Source of the DNA: Rhabditoides inermis
Lineage: Eukaryota > Nematoda > Chromadorea > Rhabditida > Rhabditidae
DNA: 64,000 nt
Direction of reading: 5' to 3'
Assembly: GCA_963966185.1 (NCBI GenBank)
Contig: CAWZYM010000028.1
Location: 62,001-126,000, forward strand
The notes under the pieces are model-generated. The model searched no databases and was not told where the DNA came from. It saw nothing but the letters and a program-made list of their open reading frames with translations. The position numbers and the translations under genes are program-made. Shown piece after piece: positions 47,041 through 59,975 of the stretch. The stretch's first letter is position 1, and every line of letters starts with the position of its first letter.

Positions 47041-48494
47041 ATGTTATTTCAATATACTATTATCTGTGTACTTTCAACAGGTGAGTGGGTAAGATGTATG
47101 ATATATTGTCTCAATTGTAACCGTTCACAGTTCACGTACTCATAGCCATTAACCCCATTAATCCGTGTGATATGCGCGCATAATCTATGCGATCCGTTAG
47201 CGATGCGAAAAATCACATCGACAGTAATCTGGGCCTGATTTCACCCCACTCCTTTGCAGCGCTGGGTGCAAAACGCTCAGAAGATGCAATCCCAGTGGTT
47301 GAGATCCGAGGAGAGGGCAAACCTATGTCGGCCGCTCAGATCAGACACCTAGAGGAGATGAGCAACGGAGGGCCTCTCGATATCAAGGTACTGTCGAAAA
47401 TGAAAAGAAAAATACTGGAAATATAAACGCAGGTCGACAAAACGTGGGTGCCGCACGAGAGCAAGTGTACGATCAAGGCCAAGAGAAAGGACTTCGTCAA
47501 GTTCCATTACAAAGTTAGTAGAATTATTTAATTTGATTGTTTGAATGATAGATTACGTAGGTGATGACGGAAGAAGGCAAGCGAGCGTCGCAGACGTACG
47601 GCGGAGAGCCAGTCACTATGCAGCTCGGAGTCGGTATGACCATGCCCGGTCTCGATAAGGTGAAAACCACACATAAAATCACCGTAATCAAAAATCTAGG
47701 GATTGCAAGGCATGTGTGCCGAGGAGTTGCGCAAGATCCAGGTGCCCTACCGCCTCAGCCGCAAGAACAAGAGCAAGAGTAAGTGGCTGTGGTTGAAAAG
47801 GTTCATTACAAATTCTTCAGTGTGGAAGGCGATTCCGAACGACGAGCATTGGTTGACGTTCTCGGTGGAGATGCTCGAGGTGGATCCGTACACCCACGAG
47901 AAGCAGTTCAGGTTCATGGACACTGATGAGAGCGGCTCTATCACGCAGGAAGAGGCAGGGTGTCAATAAAACTGAAGTAGATCATCAAAACCTTTTCAGT
48001 TGGTGAAGTGGTCTGAGGCGATGAAGAAGTCGTGGGGCAAGCAGTGGAAGAACGACGCCATTGACAATGTGCTCGCTGCCAAATACTATATCAAGTAGGA
48101 TATCCGCGCAAAAGGCTTTACTAAACAACACATCACAGATATTTCGACGTGAACGGCGATGGGAAGGTTAACCTTTCTGAGTTCACCACTATCATGGAAC
48201 GCGACGAGAAGGCCATGGCAGGAGTTAGCAAAAAGGTAATTAATTTCCAACTATGCGGCAGATGTACAACTATTTTAGCCGGAGGGGCGACGCCGTGATC
48301 CTGGATTCGCGTGGATACTTGATTTCAACAACGACGGTGTTGTTACCGTACAGGTATTTATAATTTACAGTTTACATAACTTCAAATTCAATTTCACCAG
48401 TCACAACAACACACTTGCAGGAGAACATCGCAGCTGATGAGATCTTGGGCAAGGAGCCCAAGCTGCTCCCAACTGGCAACAAAGACGAGCTGTA
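47041..48494 (+). CDS. ER FKBP-type prolyl isomerase with EF hands and KDEL
   Basis: Exon 1 encodes the signal-peptide core MLFQYTIICVLST. The FKBP domain follows: KTWVPHESKCTIKAKRKDFV, KFHYKVVMTEEGKRASQTYG, QLGVGMTMPGLDKGLQGMCA, EELRKIQVPYRLSRKNKSK and WLTFSVEMLEVD. Three EF-hand-like loops come next: DTDESGSITQEE, DVNGDGKVNLSE and DFNNDGVVTVQE, each with acidic positions 1, 3 and 12. The C-terminus is KDEL. This is the FKBP7/14-like architecture (FKBP, EF hands, ER-retrieval signal), which helps fold procollagen; in nematodes such proteins support cuticle collagen. The mature start probably follows STALGA. The next gene on the same strand starts 232 bases downstream. Confidence 0.9.
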
Positions 48495-48725
48495 ACCTTA
48501 TTTCCATCAAACAACGAGTAATAACATGTGACGTTTGTTTCAATAAATGCACTTTTTGTTGTAATTGAGCATTGTGTGTACACGCGAAACCCGTGGGATT
48601 CGATTCCAATTCCGTCTGCCGACCAATACCACTCCATTTCACAAGCTGATCACACACAGCGAACACAAAAGACAACAGAGGGCCGCCCCCATTGAATTCG
48701 ATCACTCCACGTCACAGCTTCCATC

Positions 48726-49610
48726 ATGCGGCTACTACTGCATTTTACTATATTCACACTCGTTTCTATTGTTCTGACCGATGTGAGTTCATTATGATCT
48801 GTCGTTATATTAGCGAAACACAGAGTTCCGAGGAGAATAAATCTTCAACGGAACTGTTGCACTCTCCACCAATTGAGGAGGGCAGCGGACTCGGTGATAT
48901 TCACGCTAATGGAACTGAACACGTCGCTAACGAGGTAAATCTACAGCTAGCAAGATCAAACAAAACACGTGTAACAATTCAGACATATATCGAAATCCAA
49001 GACGATTTGCTAATCAACGGAACCAATAATGATGTTAATGAAAACAATGAGAAATTGCCGGATACTAACAATGGAACGGAAACTGACGTGAGCGCACAAC
49101 CACAAATTTCCAGCGAAGCCCCCAAAGAAACGTCTATAAAGGTACAAGCTTCTTTTAAGAAGAACCTTATTTATATGCATATAGCAAACTACACATGCTC
49201 CGGAAGCAACTACATCAAATAAACCGGAAGAACTAACAACGAAACCGGATGATTTGCCGAATCCAGAAGAACAGAAGGGAGGAGAGGAGAAGAAACACAG
49301 CTCATTCCATGGAGGAGTATTCGTTGGTGAGTAGTGATTACGTAGCGTAGCATAAACAGTTACGAAATAGAAATTTAAAATACCATAAGTGAAAACAAAA
49401 AAAAGGAAAACAAAAAACAAAAAAATGCGCGGGAAACCGGAGGTATGACTAGTAACACCCGAGCGTACTTGTAGCACAACTGATTACCAATAATTTTATT
49501 TTTGAGGTGGCATCTTTACTGGATTTTTGATTATCACGCTGTGTGCTTGCGGATTCCGATACTTCATGATGCGCAAATCTCAGATACCCTACAACAGAAA
49601 CTTCTCTTGA
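48726..49610 (+). CDS. Mucin-like type I membrane protein
   Basis: A signal peptide (MRLLLHFTIFTLVSIVLTD) precedes an extracellular region rich in Ser, Thr, Asn and Glu (TQSSEENKSSTELLHS, NGTNNDVNENNEKLPDTNNG), with several N-x-(S/T) sites. Near the C-terminus a glycine-flanked helix (GGIFTGFLIITLCACGFRYF) is followed by a short basic tail, MMRKSQIPYNRNFS. This resembles small sialomucin or CD164-type proteins in layout, but I cannot show homology. Exons: 48726-48782, then segments to about 49160, 49188-49326 and 49506-49610. Expected at the plasma membrane or in endosomes. It may be co-transcribed with the FKBP gene. Confidence 0.65.
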
Positions 49611-50297
49611 ACCCGTCGGTTTCATACATTGTGCATATTGTTTCTAGTATATTATTCCTATCATCATAATAAATTGTGTTCTTTGTTGTGGTGCGTCGAG
49701 CGGAGGCGGTGGCTGCATTGGCAACTCGAGGTTTGTTTGACTGATTGGCGTCAGCTGACTGGCCCTCTGTCTCTCTCTCTATCTTCCCCCCCACACACAC
49801 ACACTCATCGACCCTTTTCATGCGAGGTTCCAGGATATTCCATCACTAAACATGTAAGAAGTGTAGGTGGTTTCCGAGTTGCAATCACTGCGGAATATCG
49901 AAGGTCGAAGTAGAGACGAAATCAGTTGTGGAAGAATGCATACAGAATCCTCTTCATATAAAACATTCACCTCTAGTAGAAACATGGTGATCAGTGAAAC
50001 CAGATGAAATTATATAAAACGTTTAAAGGTTATTGAAAATATCTCCTACATACATTTACTCAATCGATTTGTCTCATTCTACCGCTTATTACAATCCTCT
50101 CACAGCTCATATCTTTCATCACACATTACTCACACAACAGCAGACTCTCCGCCAGATGTTGACTGCTCATTGTCTTCGAATCTTCTCGATCCCTGACGTC
50201 ACTTGCGGGGTGATTCAGCCCGCCTGAGGGGGTGGAGGGCGGGGCGAGGGTGGTCTCCGCCAATCAGCGCGCCTCTTTCACACTGCCGGAGGACGAG
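49611..50297. other. Intergenic region
   Basis: No coding exon supported. A CT/CA-rich stretch lies at about 49768-49805 and a GC-rich block (GGGGTGGAGGGCGGGGCGAG) just before the calponin promoter. Confidence 0.4.
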
Positions 50298-50305
50298 TAT
50301 ATAAA
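50298..50305 (+). promoter_or_regulatory. TATA box of the calponin gene
   Basis: TATATAAA lies 59 bases before the ATG, downstream of a GC-rich block. This fits a strongly expressed muscle or cytoskeletal gene. Confidence 0.7.
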
Positions 50306-50356
50306 GTGGGTCGGCGGCTTTCCCAGCAGATCCCCAGATCACACTCACTCTCTATA

Positions 50357-51109
50357 ATGGCCAACCGCACCACCGCCGGAGGAATCGGATTCGCCGTCCG
50401 CGAGAAGGTTTGTACTCGTCCTTCCAGTTATTGTTGGTCTACCGTACCCCATAGTAATCCTTCTCCCGTTTCAGCAGGCCTCCAAGTACTCTGACACCGA
50501 CGGAAAGCCCCTTCTCGAGTGGATCAAGAAGGTTGGTGGATTGATTGATATTGACTGATTGATGGATGGATTGCAGGTCTCCGGTGAGAACATCAACACC
50601 GACGGAAACCGCGACAACTTCCACAAGCTGCTCAAGGACGGCTCCCTTCTGTGCAAGTGAGTGGGAGGAGAGAGAGAGAGAGGGAGAGAGAGAGAGAGGG
50701 AGAGAGAGATAAATAGAGAGAGAAAGAGAGAAAGAGAGAGATGAGCTGATCATCGTGACCGTTTCAGGCTGGCCAACGGCATCGAGGCTGGATCGGTGAA
50801 GAAGATTCAGAAGCCCATCTCCAACTTCGCTATGATGGAGAACATCAACTCCTTCGTCGAGGCCGCCAAGAAGGTGACTATTCATATATCAATCAATATG
50901 TAATTCTATCGATTGTAGTTCGGTGTGCCGACCGAGGAGACGTTCCAGTCGGTGGACCTTCTGGAGGGCCGCGATCTCTTCTCCGTCTGCATCACCCTCA
51001 TCTCCCTCGGCCGCGCCGTGAGTAGACACTATCGGTTGATTGGAATCAATCAATAACTCCCTCCTTGTTTCAGCTCCAGAAGCAGGGCAAGACCAACCCG
51101 TTCGAGTAA
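50357..51109 (+). CDS. Calponin/transgelin-type actin-binding protein
   Basis: Five exons encode about 140 residues: [17 protein letters not shown], then the CH domain ([100 protein letters not shown]) and QGKTNPFE. The DG-x-LLCKL-x-N, F-x-x-MENI and DLLEG motifs are typical of type 3 CH domains. No calponin repeats follow, so it is a short transgelin-like member. It binds and bundles actin in muscle and other cells. Start chosen for the MANR opening and the upstream TATA box. Confidence 0.93.
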
Positions 51110-51526
51110 AGTCGCCGGTCACACAAACAATGTGTGAGTTTTTTTGTACACAGCTTCCAAAACGACGACTGACCACTTACCTATGTGTTTGCAGACAACT
51201 GCCTTCACACCTACCCTACGCGGCCACGTCTCATTTTGTGCATAATTTTGTCCATTTTCATTTTCACTGTTCTCTTATCAGGTGATACGTTTTGATGTCC
51301 GATAAACTCTGTGCCTCAAATCGTAGATTACATTAATATTCTGCGAGATGTGGGTGGGTCGCGAGTGTTTTGTTCGCACTCCCGCAGTAACACGCGCTGT
51401 AAAGTCGCCGATTCCTCCCTCTTCTCTCTCACCACATAAAGTACGCAGGAAACACGTTGTTCTAGAAGGCACCATTGAGCAGGGAAATGTACAGGGGGTG
51501 GGGCTTGTGGGGGCGGGGCGTGGACA

Positions 51527-51839
51527 TCACTCGAATGTGAACGAGTAGTAGTGTTGCGAACTCGTCGAGATGAGCGAAGAATTCATCGAGTCGGTCTGAT
51601 CTGAGAAAAAAGAAAATTGAAATATTATAAATTTTAACAATGCAAAAATCGTGTATTCTGATCTTTGCTTCTCTCTAGAGTTTTCCACTCGCTCTATTAT
51701 ACCAACCCTCACAATTCTCTCTCGCCTATTTTTTCTCTGTTTTGCTCATTTTGCCCACAACTTTTCGCCATCGTTTCGTATCAAAGAGCGAGTGTAACGT
51801 GGAATCTACACGGATGGAGACAGATAGAGTACACTTGTC

Positions 51840-51891
<52 letters not shown>

Positions 51892-53420
51892 AGAGAGAGA
51901 GAGAGATGGAAGAGAGGGTGGAAGACGCACCCGACTGCCACTCGTCCACCTCCTCTTCTCCTTGTTCCGCCAGTCGACGCTGTAGACTGTCGAGCGAATG
52001 GAGCAGATCTGAAAACAAATGTCTTGACTTCCAGTCTCCGACCCCATAGCAACAGATGTTTCGATAGAGAAGACCCAAGAACGAAAAAGATCCCATTCCC
52101 AACACTAAAACTCGCCTGCCACACTTCCGATCAAAGAGAGTGAGAACAGAGAAAGAGAGAAATTGTGAAAAAAGAGTGAGGGGGAGAGGGAAAGAAAATT
52201 GCGCGGGAAATTTCGTATTTTTATCGAATCGCACAAGAGAGCGACATGTTGTGGAGGCTACTGCTTTGTCCACCCGCGCACCTTCCATGTCGACGCTGTC
52301 TCCTCCGAACACCCTGTCTGGGTGCTGCATCATAGCGAGCAGGGCGCGGGCCGCGCGCACGAACGACGTAGACTGAGCAGCACACCGCGGGAACAGCAGA
52401 GGACAGAAGATCATCAACACGTCTGCAACACACTCTCCTTTCCTTCTGCTTGAAAACTTCCGAAACATCGAAATAGTGCAGCTATCTCCTAATTTTGCTT
52501 TCTCCCCGTTCCTTTGTCCAACTCCCACACGCCACACTTGTATTGTTCCATCTCACTCGCTATCGTTTCATCTCGGCTAGCCATAGCTATGCGCTGCCCC
52601 TATCGCTGACCCACATCCGTGGTCGACAAATCAATATTAATTCGATATTACATAAAATCATAGTTCTCACCTGTGACGCTGGCTTCTCTATCGGATGAGA
52701 GATCGACTAGATTCTGGAGTGACCGGGCGAGGAGACACGAGATCTGTGCGAGTGGATGGCGGAGGGAGCGGATCAGACTGGAAACACATGGGTTATATCA
52801 CGAAGTACAGGAGAATGAGTAGAATCATATTTTGTCCAGCAGCACTCACCCATGCAAGTAGGTGATGACCAGGTCGGGCTCCGACTTGCTGCCGATACAC
52901 AGCAGCTCCTCGTCGCCGAATAAAGGCGGGATTGTCTCCAGCAGCTCCTGCGAGGGGACAAGTGAACATGGTCAACTAGAAAGGACGCGCACCTTCATGG
53001 CTGACATGAGCACGTTGGGATGGGCAGCTGCCACGTCGGCGACACGCACCCGACCATCCAGGATCTGGGAGAGCAGCGATGCCACCTCTGAACACACGGA
53101 ATGAAAGAGGCCACGCAGCTATATTAGTGCCTTCAAAAGTTGTTCGTTTATCTACTTAAGTACGTTTAGTAGATAATATGACAAATGAACTCTGACCCAC
53201 CCTTTGTGTGTGGGTGTCGCAGACCGAGTCGACGCGTGCCCGCTTGTCTCCAGTCAGCATCGCACAGAGCAGCCAGCAGGTACTGAAACACGTCGCTCAC
53301 ATAGTGCTCGTCGTCGTCCTCGATCAGAAGCACGTCGTGCACGTCATCTTCATGGTACGTCGACGACGACGCGCCAGGCTCCGTGAACCACGTCACGCCG
53401 TCCGGTGAAAACTCTTCCAT
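51527..53420 (-). CDS. RhoGAP-like fold protein, uncertain
   Basis: Six exons. MEEFSPDGVTWFTEPGASSS opens an acidic N-terminus (DVLLIEDDDEHYVSDVFQYL). Helical segments follow: EVASLLSQILDGRVRVADVA, KELLETIPPLFGDEELLCIG, LVITYLHGLIRSLRHPLAQI, SCLLARSLQNLVDLSSDREA, VTDVLMIFCPLLFPR and FVRAARALLAMMQHPDRVFG. The tail is DEWQS plus an SSLISTSSQHYYSFTFE end. The spacing of the P-x-LF helix, a leucine-rich helix and an I-x-x-P-x-LF block recalls RhoGAP domains, including the degenerate ones in DEP-domain proteins. No arginine finger was identified, so GAP activity is not supported. A GA/CT run fills the intron at 51843-51905. Confidence 0.5.
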
Positions 53421-54057
53421 GTTGTGCGGCAGGGGGTTGTGAAATATGCAGAGGAAATGCCGAAACGCGGCGTGTGCGCGATATTATGAACCAGTCAATA
53501 CGGCCCGCAAAAGAGCAGCAGTGTTTTGTGATAGCAACGCGCGCGGTGGTTGCTATTTTGATAACCCGATAACGGCTCCCTTTTGATCCTATTACATGGC
53601 GGATTTGGAAACTCGAGTACTTCTGATAGAGCTGATAAGCAGATAAGCTCGCTTCGCAACAGGCTTGTCAAAATGCAAGCGGTTCCTTAGGGTCCCTATT
53701 TGTAACCCGCAGAGTACGCCACCCACACCTTATTGCGAAAACGAAACGGCGAACGGCGTGAGCTGTCGTGGGAAAATTGCTGGGATTTGTCGTGCCATAG
53801 TCTTCTTTCGAGCTTCGACCCCCGCAGATTGCTCATAAGTCTCTTTTTTCTTAAATCGGGATATGCCTTCACTTTTATACTATACTCACGCCTATTTCAA
53901 CAAAGCTGTTCGAGGTATACAGGTATACAGGATTGCAGAGGTGTGAGAGTGTTGCGTGTTGGAGATATGGTCTCGATAGCCTCCGAATGGCCGCTGACTC
54001 ACTTTCTTTGCGTGAGCGCCTATAGAACAAACACCGCCACGCTCCATAAAACAGGGA

Positions 54058-54105
<48 letters not shown>

Positions 54106-54233
54106 GCGCAGTTTGCGATTCTCACCCGTAAAAAGACAGGGAAACAAATTCGATAGAAAGATCACACTGACCAGGTGGGAATGTTTGCTGATATTAGAAT
54201 ATTTTAATGATACCAATGTGTACATTATGCTGT

Positions 54234-54309
<76 letters not shown>

Positions 54310-56100
54310 CATACCCGGCTTTCTCTTTCTCCTTTTGTTCTGCACCTGGCTCGTTCAATTATCTCCCGTTGTCTACATACACATATCCCGAAATCCGTTC
54401 TGAATCCCGTCTAATCACATCACTGTCATAATAAAATGTCATAATCGAATCCCATTCAACAATCAGCTGATCGATCAGTCAGCTGATCGCCCTTCCCTTC
54501 CCATCACTCATGCAAGGCAATTTCAATGCAAATATGCTGGATTGGATGGTAGCAACGGGCGAAACTCGTCTTGCGTGTGTATGGTCATCACTCTCTCCCT
54601 TCTTCTCCCTCCATCTCCCTCCCTCTCTTCCTCTCTTTCTCTCTTCTGACAAGAATGCGTGGCATCAAAAAGATCAGAATACATTAGCGGTCTCGAAGGG
54701 TGTCCTAACGACTTTCATTTGCATACTCTGCAATTCCCTCTTTTACAATACAGTAACCTAGAAAGAGAGAGGCTGTAAACGTCGAGTGGGCGCGAAACAT
54801 AAACAGGATTCCGGAACATTTAGAACAATTGCGGTTGATCAGCTGATTGACAGACGGTCTAATCCAATACGATGCACTATGTGATCTGCGTTTTCCCCTA
54901 ATTACCTCTATATACAAAGAACAACAACAACACAAATCGAATGAAACACTATGTGAGCAGATCTAGCAAGAATCTACAGGTTTCATGTAATCTAATTAAC
55001 CGGAACGAGATAAATTACATAAAAACACACACAGCCATTGAAAAAAATACACTGATAAAACACGTAATGAAATACACTGATAAAACACGTAATGCACCTG
55101 TAGTGTGACGATCTTCCTATCCTCCTGCTCCTCCGCTCCCCTCTGCTGCTCCTTCTCCACGCTAGTCCGCGGCTGCTCCCGCCCAATCACTAGGCGCAAC
55201 TGCCGGAATGAGTCCCACTCCTCTTCTGGTCTCATACTGAATAGTTAGAACAAGCAGGTGGCTGGAGGGGTAAGGGTTGGATATGTGTGCGCGCGCCCCG
55301 CCCCGCTCGCCCCACGCATGCGCCCCGCCCCCTCACTCACACACGCCGCTCCCTTTTCGAGGGGTATTCAAGAGGCAATACATCCCATACACCAACACAA
55401 TCACGGGAGTTCAACTCACAGCGTGCGTGAGTGGACCAGTATTGTGCACGGACAACACAAACAACACACTACTATCTCATGATAAAGCAGTAGGTTGACA
55501 GATGTCGTAATCTGTAACATTCCGTGGTTATACTGTGGAATCAGAGTCGGAGGGAAAGAGTTGCATTACATAGAGTGAGTGTTGATTCATAGTTCTCACA
55601 AACAACTTCTACTGACTCCGCTAAAGTGGTCCGGATCCAAATATTATGGTTGTTATGATCATTTCTTTCTTTCGATTTGAGAAATGAAACAAACCTACCA
55701 ATACAAGTAGTTTCCTTATTTTTCTTTGTTATTCAACTTCTTTGAATTTATTTTTATTTGTCGTCTTAGTTTTTTTTTCGTTATTGAGTTCCTGGATGAA
55801 ATTATATCAACAGAAATAAACTTATGATAATGGTCGTGCGTAGTGTTTCTGACGCACAATCTTGCACAATAAGCGCGATCAGCTGTTTGGGTGCAGCGTG
55901 CACCTTTGGCGCATCACGTTTCCCCCCATTTTTTTTAAAGAACTGTCAAAATTGCGTGAATGATCAGTTGTGGTTTCAGAATGTTCTAATTTCTACGCTG
56001 CAATATTCAATTAATCCGCTCGCTCGATCAGCTGATAATCTCGGTACCAACAAACAAGTTCCGCCTTCTACTGCCGGCCGCCGTATCTGACCCATAGGCG
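53421..56100. other. Gene-poor region with GA microsatellites
   Basis: GA runs lie at 54061-54102 and 54236-54306. A minus-strand segment at 55098-55235 (MRPEEEWDSFRQLRLVIGRE..., ending before a GTGCAT donor) looks exon-like in composition, but no partner exon was found. A GC-rich block (CGCGCGCCCCGCCCCGCTCG) is at about 55288-55330. The CLN3 promoter should be near the right end. Confidence 0.45.
54236..54306. repeat. (GA)n microsatellite
   Basis: An uninterrupted GA run of about 70 bases in the gene-poor region. Similar runs occur at 5487-5521, 11280-11390, 21655-21715, 26790-26855, 51843-51905 and 59920-60010; the complementary CT runs include 10136-10200, 12020-12085, 20590-20628, 20842-20888 and 59285-59336. 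Nearly all the others sit in introns. Confidence 0.95.
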
Positions 56101-58086
56101 ATGCCGACGCGCAATCGATCAGCGTTGCGCGATAACCCCGACAGTTCTGGAGACGACCATTCAGATGACGAGCATGTTCACCCCACTCGCCACCGTACCG
56201 CCACACGCAACGCCATCGCGTTCTGGTGAGAATTGAACCGCATATCGATTGATTTATTGATCGATTCAGGCTACTCGGTCTGTGCAATAACTTTGCCTAC
56301 GTTATCATGCTATCTGCCGCCAAGGATATTCTTGAATCTGAAGGAGGAGGAGGGAAGGGCAACGACACAGAAATTATGTGTCAGGTAAGGGAGTACGGAA
56401 CATCAATCGATAAATCAATACTCAGGAGCCTTTGATCCATCGAGTCTGTTCTCCAATGTCGACTGGAGCGGTGTTACTCGCTGATATCATACCGGCACTG
56501 CTCATTAAGCTTACCGCGCCTCTATTCCTTCACTCACTACCATTCGGGTTCGTCTCACCACACAATCACTCACTCAACCATCCACTCATCCATTCCTCCA
56601 GACTCCGTCACCTTCTCGCCGTAGTCCTCCAGGCGTTCAGCTACGTCCTCGTCGCCTCCGGAAGCGGATTGGTCGTCGCACTCACTGGTTGGAGTACATC
56701 TCGCGACTATGTTTACCGGTTCTCTTTCAGGTGTCTCGCTCGCCTCGGCGGCGTCTGGTCTCGGTGAAGTCACCTACCTATCACTCGCCTCACACTTCCA
56801 TATGTACGTTTTCTATAGTTGTAAATGAAATTGTGTACATCGTGTTGTCGCTTTTTTCCAGCGGTGTTGTCTCGGCATGGTCATCCGGCACCGGTGGGGC
56901 GGGAGTCATCGGCGCACTCGCCTACGCCGCCCTCACTGATCACAGGTATCTACTTATCGATTGATCCACATCGCCTTTTTTCTAGACTGCTCGCGTTGTC
57001 CCCGTCCACCGCCCTTCTCTCCATGCTAGTCATACCCGTTCTGTTCGCATACACGTAAGTATTGATTTATCGATTTGGTCAATTCGTTTCTGAATGCAGA
57101 TACTGGTCGATCCTCTCCATCCCCTCTTCGCTTCCGCGAGTGCGCATCCTCTCCCCATTTACCTACATCATTCGAGAAGATCCCGAATCAGCCAGCAGGC
57201 CCCTCCTCGACGACGGTGAGACTCCGCCCACTATTGCCACGCCCCCTCTTTCAGTCGACGACTCTCCGCGAGAATCGAGCGCCTCCTTCAACGCTCGTCC
57301 ACTACGCGTCAAGTTGAGAGTCGCCATGGTTAGTATTGATTCATGATCGCTTTATCGATCGGTTGCAGCCATTGCTGCGATACATGCTACCTCTCACGCT
57401 AGTCTATTTTGGCGAGTACTTCATCAACCAGGGACTGGTAAGTGTTTATACTGATCAATTCGATGACGTCACTCGTTCAGTTCGAGGTGATGGAGTTCAG
57501 CTGTTCCCGGGGATTCGACATGAGTCCGAGCAGTCAGTACCGATGGTATCAGGTAGGAATACAGTACCCTACAGTACCCAATACCGTATTGCTAGGTTCT
57601 CTACCAAGTGGGGGTGTTCATCTCGCGTTCGTCCGCCGCATGGCTGCCTCTTCCCGCTGCTGTCCTTCCTCTTCTAGCCGGAATGCAGGTGAGAGTGTCA
57701 AGCTCCGCCTCTTCTGACCACGCCCCTTGCAGCTGCTCAACGCGGCGCTGCTCTTCTTCCACTCGCTCTCTCCTTACATTCCTCACATCACGCTAGCCTT
57801 CCTGTGGATTCTATTCGAAGGCGGGTCGCGTTGTTCGAACCGCAATAACTCACTTCTTTTGCAGGACTTTTGGGGGGTAGCAGCTATGTCAACACATTCC
57901 GAACCATCCACAAACAAGTGAGTTCATTATAGCGTAACCTTTACTCTACCGACCTACCGTATGCAGGTGTCTCCCTCATCTCGCGAGTTCTGTCTGGGAT
58001 TCGCATCTATGGGAGACACTCTGGGAGTCATGGCTGCCGGCTTTGCATCTATCCCCGCCCACAACTACATCTGCAGGCGCGTCTAA
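56101..58086 (+). CDS. cln-3: Battenin (CLN3) lysosomal membrane protein
   Basis: About twelve exons. After a polar N-terminus (MPTRNRSALRDNPDSSGDDH) the protein has about eleven membrane helices: FWLLGLCNNFAYVIMLSAAK (the CLN3 signature NNF-x-YVIMLSAA), LADIIPALLIKLTAPLF, LLAVVLQAFSYVLVAS, VSLASAASGLGEVTYLSLAS, VVSAWSSGTGGAGVIGALAY, STALLSMLVIPVLFAYTY, then PLLRYMLPLTLVYFGEYFIN, QYRWYQVLYQVGVFISRSS, LNAALLFFHSLSPYIPHITL, LLGGSSYVNTFRTIHKQ and FCLGFASMGDTLGVMAAGFA. These loops are the conserved battenin blocks. CLN3 acts in lysosomal glycerophosphodiester export. The gene is convergent with the SLC38 gene 240 bases away. Confidence 0.93.
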
Positions 58087-58322
58087 GACCCGCCCATCCA
58101 AGTCCCGCCCCTTGTTCCATGCGAGTTTCACGTTGCCAGTTTGTTCATGTGATCTGTCCATACAATATAAAACATTTATCTGCATTCATAACTCTGTAAG
58201 TATGATTGGATATTAAGATAAATAAAAGAAAACCCACAACATATATACGCGTATGCCCGGAAGGAATACAAAGAATAAACAAATAGTAATCTTAGAAACC
58301 CGTGTATAACATTATTAGTGAT

Positions 58323-59278
58323 TCATAGGTTGGCATCGTTATGTTGCTGCTTGCCGACTGGCGGGGCGGCCATCTCCTCTAGTACGTCTACCGGCTTGGG
58401 CTCTGCCCGCTTCTCTGTCGGCTTCTGAGTAGTGGTAGTGGTATTCACTCTATCCTCTTGGGCCTTGGCCTCTTTCTTCTCCACCTTCTTCTCCTTCTCC
58501 CCCTCTGCCTCCTTCTTCATCTCCGTCTTGTTCTCTGCCGGAACAGGCTTATCCTCTTCCTTCGCATCGAGTGAGCGTTCCTGTAAAGGGGAAGAATGGC
58601 GAGGACTGAGCGACTCGCGTACCTTGTCCTTCTTGAGTTCATCGACCATCTCCTCCTGTTCGCGGATGAGCTTCTGCTGCTCCTGCTGCTGCTCCTTGAT
58701 CTCCTCGATCACCTTCTTCGCCTCCCCGCTCCGACCCGCCTCTGCAAGACGAGCCATGTCGTCCAGTTTCTGAACGGTGAGAGAAGTGAGAGAGGAGTGG
58801 TTAGAGAGCGTACCTGTGATATGTTGAGATTGGCGACCAGCACCTTCTCCTCTATCTTTTCCAGATTGTCGATCACCTGCTTCTCAGCCTCCACCTCCTT
58901 CGGGTCCGCCTGAAAAGATTATAATCATAGCAAGTTCATCAATCAATAAAGCAAACAAACAGTCAATCAATACCTACCTTTGCTTGCGGCTTGGCCGCGA
59001 CATGAGTTTTCTGCTCGGCGCTGAGAGTAGCCCATGTAGAGAGGACGAGGATAGCGAAGCCAACCACCACGCAAATCTGAAGAAATTGAAATGAGTCGAG
59101 AGTCGAGAGTCGAGAGTCGAGAGAGAGAGAGAGAGAGAGAGACTCACTTTTGCATAGGGTACAGTCCTCGGCACCTTCCGGCCAGCTATGGAGATGAACA
59201 TGGCAGAGGGGATGATGATAGTGACAAGGGAGCCGATCAGGGAGCCAGTCAGACCGAGGATGAACTCCACTGAAACGA

Positions 59279-59338
<60 letters not shown>

Positions 59339-59931
59339 CATACCGTTGGGCACCAGAATGGCGATGATGGTGTTTACCATGAGGATAACAAAAGTGAGAA
59401 TGTGGAAAGTAGAGTTTTGCAGGCCAGATACCGGCAGCTCGGAAGTGCCCTGATACAATCGAGTAAAATTAAACGATAAATGTTCATACACACCCTTCTG
59501 AGTAGCAGGTTGAAGAGCGCGATTCTCGCAGGGAACAGCATCAGAGGAATAGAGACCTACAAGCAATCCATCAAACAACAAGTCGGCGACTCTCATTCGC
59601 TCACCGCAATGGATAGCATGAAGGCGAGCTTGAGGATCTGTGTGAGGAACGACGACTCCAGCTGAACCAGCACGTCTCCGTGCAGGTGCTCAACAAGTAC
59701 AATTATTTCTTATTCTTCTTTCTTTCATTACTTTCGTTTTGAAAATCACGCACATTTACATCCTTCTGAATGAAATATTTGAAAACTTGAATGGTGTCAT
59801 AGGGCAAACCTTGTCGTAGAAGGATACGTATCCGAAGATTCCAATGGCGGCATACATGGCGGAGCATATATTGATGGACGAAGAGACAACCGTGTCCACC
59901 TAGTTTAGTTGACGTTGGAGAGAAATAGAGA

Positions 59932-59975
<44 letters not shown>

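Noticed and set aside
55098..55235. Minus-strand exon beginning MRPEEEWDSFRQ
   Set aside because: Composition and a donor-like end look exonic, but no in-phase partner exon, family match or stop was found, so it is only mentioned within the region entry.
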